64,000 nt of DNA from Bacillota bacterium (lineage in GTDB: Bacteria; Bacillota; Clostridia; Acetivibrionales; DTU013), in contig JAFABI010000029.1 in the NCBI GenBank assembly GCA_023426125.1, positions 1 through 64,000 on the forward strand, written 5' to 3'. Position numbers and translations under genes: made by a program. Each line of letters opens with the position of its first letter. Position 1 is the stretch's first letter. The notes below the pieces were generated by a model, which was given only the letters and a program-made list of their open reading frames with translations, had not been told where the DNA came from and did no database searches. This document shows, in pieces, positions 61,950 through 64,000 of this stretch.

Positions 61950-63209
61950 TTAATTAGCTTTGTTGTCTTCCATTTTCTCTTGATTTTTCGAAGGATACAG
62001 CTTGGACATTTTATCGACAGATGATTGATCTCCTCTTCTAAACTTATGGCCATATCTTCGCATTAGCATTGTTGTGTCGGCATGCCCCAAGCGCTCAGCA
62101 ACATTTACAAGGTTTTCGCCAGCATCTATCAAGTAGGAAGCGGAGGTATGCCGCAAACCGTGCAGGGGCAGAGGAGGCAGTTTATGTTTTTTTAAGAATT
62201 TATTGAGCCTTGCGGAATAACTATAAGTGTACATTTGTGAACCGTCCGGATCTATGAACACTAAACCGGTGTTTACCCAAATGTTTGCACATTCCGCCTT
62301 CTGGATCTTCTGCTTATGTTGTAGATCGGAAAGCATATCCATAACGGCCTCAGGAAGCCCTATGAAACGTATAGATGTCTCATTCTTCGGATACTCCTTT
62401 ATAAATGATCCTTTATGAGGCAGGTATTGGGATACTTGATTAATAAATATTGTTCCTTCTTCAAAGTCCACATTGCACCAAGGCAATCCCATTGCTTCAC
62501 CGAGTCTGCATCCAGATGCTAACAATAAATGAATAGCTGTCTTGAATTGAAAATCCTTTTCCTCTTCAAGGGCAGCTTTAAGGGATTCGATTTCATCATC
62601 TGTATAAGATATCGCTTCCTGTTTATCTGGTGAAGGCACGTCCGCGCCTAACAAGGGGTTTACTTTTATGTTACCTTTTTTCAATGCTCTGTTTATCAAT
62701 ATACTTATTACCCTGTGGCAATGGTAAACTGTGGCCTCCGTTAAAGTGTATTCTTTTGTCCGAGTAGTTCCGTCCTTCTTAGTATAGGTTTTTTTCTGGG
62801 GCTTCCTGAATTCGTTATAGGCTTCGTCTAAAATATCTGAGGTTATATCTTCCAGTTTATAATTGCCGATAGCAGGAATGATGTGGAGCTTCAATAATTC
62901 TTCATATCGATATACTGTCTTGGGCGCCAGCTTTTTGTATTCAGGGCTTTCCCTCCACTTCTCCACAAGGTTGATAAAGCTGGTATGTGTGGGTTTTTTG
63001 ACTTCGCCTTTTTTGACTTCGGATTCAAAAACTGCCAACTGCTTTTCAGCCAACTTGTCTATATCTTCGGGTGTGGCGTCTTTTTTGTGCTTGATCACGA
63101 CTGTCTTATAAAACTTCCGGCGCTTCCCTTTGCCGTCAAAGCCATGGGAAACCTCAAATTGGTATTTATCTATTGTCCCTGGAATCAGTTTCTTGTAGCC
63201 GCCTGCCAT
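61950..63209 (-). CDS. Tyrosine-family site-specific integrase
   Basis: A 419-residue phage/ICE-type integrase. The N-terminal arm-binding domain (FEVSHGFDGKGKRRK) is followed by a core-binding SAM-like domain (PKTVYRYEELLKLHIIPAIG) and the catalytic domain with the Arg of GCRLGEAMGL, Lys in PKNETSIRF, HGLRHTSA (His-x-x-Arg), LGHAD (His) and RRYGH (nucleophile Tyr). The start 63209 has AAGGAGTG about 8 nt upstream. The gene reads toward tRNA-Arg; att recombination probably uses the tRNA 3' end. Size and domains fit the Tn916/phage Lambda-type group. It marks the left edge of a mobile element. Confidence 0.93.
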   Translation of the reverse strand: MAGGYKKLIPGTIDKYQFEVSHGFDGKGKRRKFYKTVVIKHKKDATPEDIDKLAEKQLAVFESEVKKGEVKKPTHTSFINLVEKWRESPEYKKLAPKTVYRYEELLKLHIIPAIGNYKLEDITSDILDEAYNEFRKPQKKTYTKKDGTTRTKEYTLTEATVYHCHRVISILINRALKKGNIKVNPLLGADVPSPDKQEAISYTDDEIESLKAALEEEKDFQFKTAIHLLLASGCRLGEAMGLPWCNVDFEEGTIFINQVSQYLPHKGSFIKEYPKNETSIRFIGLPEAVMDMLSDLQHKQKIQKAECANIWVNTGLVFIDPDGSQMYTYSYSARLNKFLKKHKLPPLPLHGLRHTSASYLIDAGENLVNVAERLGHADTTMLMRRYGHKFRRGDQSSVDKMSKLYPSKNQEKMEDNKAN

Positions 63210-63225
63210 TATTATTCACTCCTTC

Positions 63226-64000
63226 TCATTTATTCCTTTTAATAGATTCTAGCCAGTTAATATATTCTTCTTCGCTTTTAACACCGTTTTTTATGTCTGA
63301 TTTCCATTGTTTTGAATGGGTTTTAAAACTTTCAAAGTCATTTTTATACTGTATGATATCTGGATTTCTCCTTAGTAACATTTGTTTTTGCATATAGATA
63401 GCTCGATACAAACCAGAAGCTTCATCGTTTTTTAGTTTCTTTCTATATGCATATAATGCTCCAGCTTCCTTGCAGGTCTTAGAAGTATCTTGAGGGCTTG
63501 TTCTATCACAATAAATTGCATCCACTCTGTTGAAAGGTATAAAGTAATTTCCACAATTATCGCACTTTTTTATTATGTACCCTTCATTAAAAATGCATTG
63601 TAATGAAGCCATGCATAACTCAAGTAAATTACTATAATCGCTCGAATAAAAGAAGGCTGAATTTTCCCTGTTTTTTTCATAGGTATTAAATAAATCCTTA
63701 ATATTATCTTCGCTTTTAGTTTTGAAGGAATTACCCTTTTGCGCATTAAACCCTATTGACTGTGCCAATGGCTTTACTTCTATAAGTTCATACGATGACA
63801 AAACAATTAGGTATTCTATTGAGCAATATTTAGAATTCTTTGAACAAAGATCAAGGAAATACTTAATAGACCAAAGGCTATTATAGTTGAGATCGGTAAT
63901 TAGTGCTGTTGAATATTCATTATAAAGAAAACTTTTATAAAATTCGGCATCTTCATAATATTTATTGCCAATTTCTTCAACCGAATTCTTTTTAAGATTT
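63226..64000 (-). CDS. DUF6076-like zinc-ribbon protein, partial at window edge
   Basis: The reading frame is open from the stop at 63226 to the window end, so the 5' part is cut off (about 257 residues visible). A central motif KKCDNCGNYFIP...DAIYCDR shows four cysteines of a treble-clef or ribbon zinc site, followed by KTCKEAGALYAYRKKLKND and a basic helix region; I recall this from DUF6076 proteins in clostridial mobile elements. A TTG at 63801 is not the true start because the frame upstream stays open with good protein sequence (NKYYEDAEFYKSFLYNEYST). Its role is unknown. It lies 16 bp before the integrase and probably shares its transcript. Confidence 0.6.
   Translation of the reverse strand, partial: NLKKNSVEEIGNKYYEDAEFYKSFLYNEYSTALITDLNYNSLWSIKYFLDLCSKNSKYCSIEYLIVLSSYELIEVKPLAQSIGFNAQKGNSFKTKSEDNIKDLFNTYEKNRENSAFFYSSDYSNLLELCMASLQCIFNEGYIIKKCDNCGNYFIPFNRVDAIYCDRTSPQDTSKTCKEAGALYAYRKKLKNDEASGLYRAIYMQKQMLLRRNPDIIQYKNDFESFKTHSKQWKSDIKNGVKSEEEYINWLESIKRNK

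Noticed and set aside
63226..63801. 191-residue protein starting at TTG 63801
   Set aside because: The frame continues open with sensible protein to the window edge, so the gene is longer and truncated by the window.
1..64000. CRISPR array
   Set aside because: Repeats are dispersed and palindromic, not regularly spaced direct repeats with unique spacers; no cas genes.

Overview
The window looks like a chromosomal segment of an endospore-forming, probably anaerobic Clostridia-type Firmicute. The evidence is the spore gene set (an sspH-type small acid-soluble protein, a GerA/GerC/GerB-family germinant receptor with a small D-type subunit, a GerM-domain lipoprotein, a LysM-GH18 cortex-lytic type enzyme), the split GlgC/GlgD pair, AddAB instead of RecBCD, strong GGAGG ribosome-binding sites and several TTG/GTG starts. 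The sequence does not fix the genus.

Layout. 1-4.9 kb: a dense patch of palindromic intergenic repeats, a patatin-like lipase, a long structured RNA that resembles the raiA RNA, threonine synthase and a Gfo/Idh/MocA oxidoreductase. 5-13 kb: sspH, an SLH-anchored GH18 protein, a YfcC-type carrier with an M20 peptidase, a DUF4364 protein and a FAD oxidoreductase. 13-23.3 kb: a short QueG-like iron-sulfur protein, glgCD, a polar amino-acid ABC transporter, an EamA exporter, an RTX-type calcium-binding protein and a LysM-GH18 enzyme. 23.5-37.7 kb: addBA, the germinant receptor cluster, and a compact cassette of two CotF/ferritin-like half proteins, a 32-residue membrane peptide and a second FAD oxidoreductase. 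38-44.6 kb: a complete branched-chain amino-acid transporter (livJHMGF), a CBS-ACT regulator and a broken ADP-forming acyl-CoA synthetase. 44.6-53 kb: a LysE-type exporter, an HD-GYP protein, a lipoprotein polysaccharide deacetylase, small unknowns, an amidohydrolase and argGH with a clear promoter/ArgR operator. 53-61.5 kb: ruvCAB, queH, an AMIN-amidase, gerM, rph, an ITPase and a YfcE-type phosphodiesterase. 61.6-64 kb: tRNA-Gly and tRNA-Arg, with a tyrosine integrase and a DUF6076-like gene starting an integrated element at the tRNA-Arg 3' end and running off the window.

How the parts fit. The liv transporter, the ACT-domain protein and the acyl-CoA synthetase remnant point to branched-chain amino-acid uptake and fermentation, although the last enzyme is disrupted here. 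argGH is likely repressed by ArgR/AhrC. The germination genes, sspH and the two GH18 proteins belong to spore life. The most unusual material is the structured RNA before thrC, several families of REP-like palindromes (one inside addA, one forming the end of a gene), the CotF-like/microprotein/FAD cassette, and the element at tRNA-Arg.
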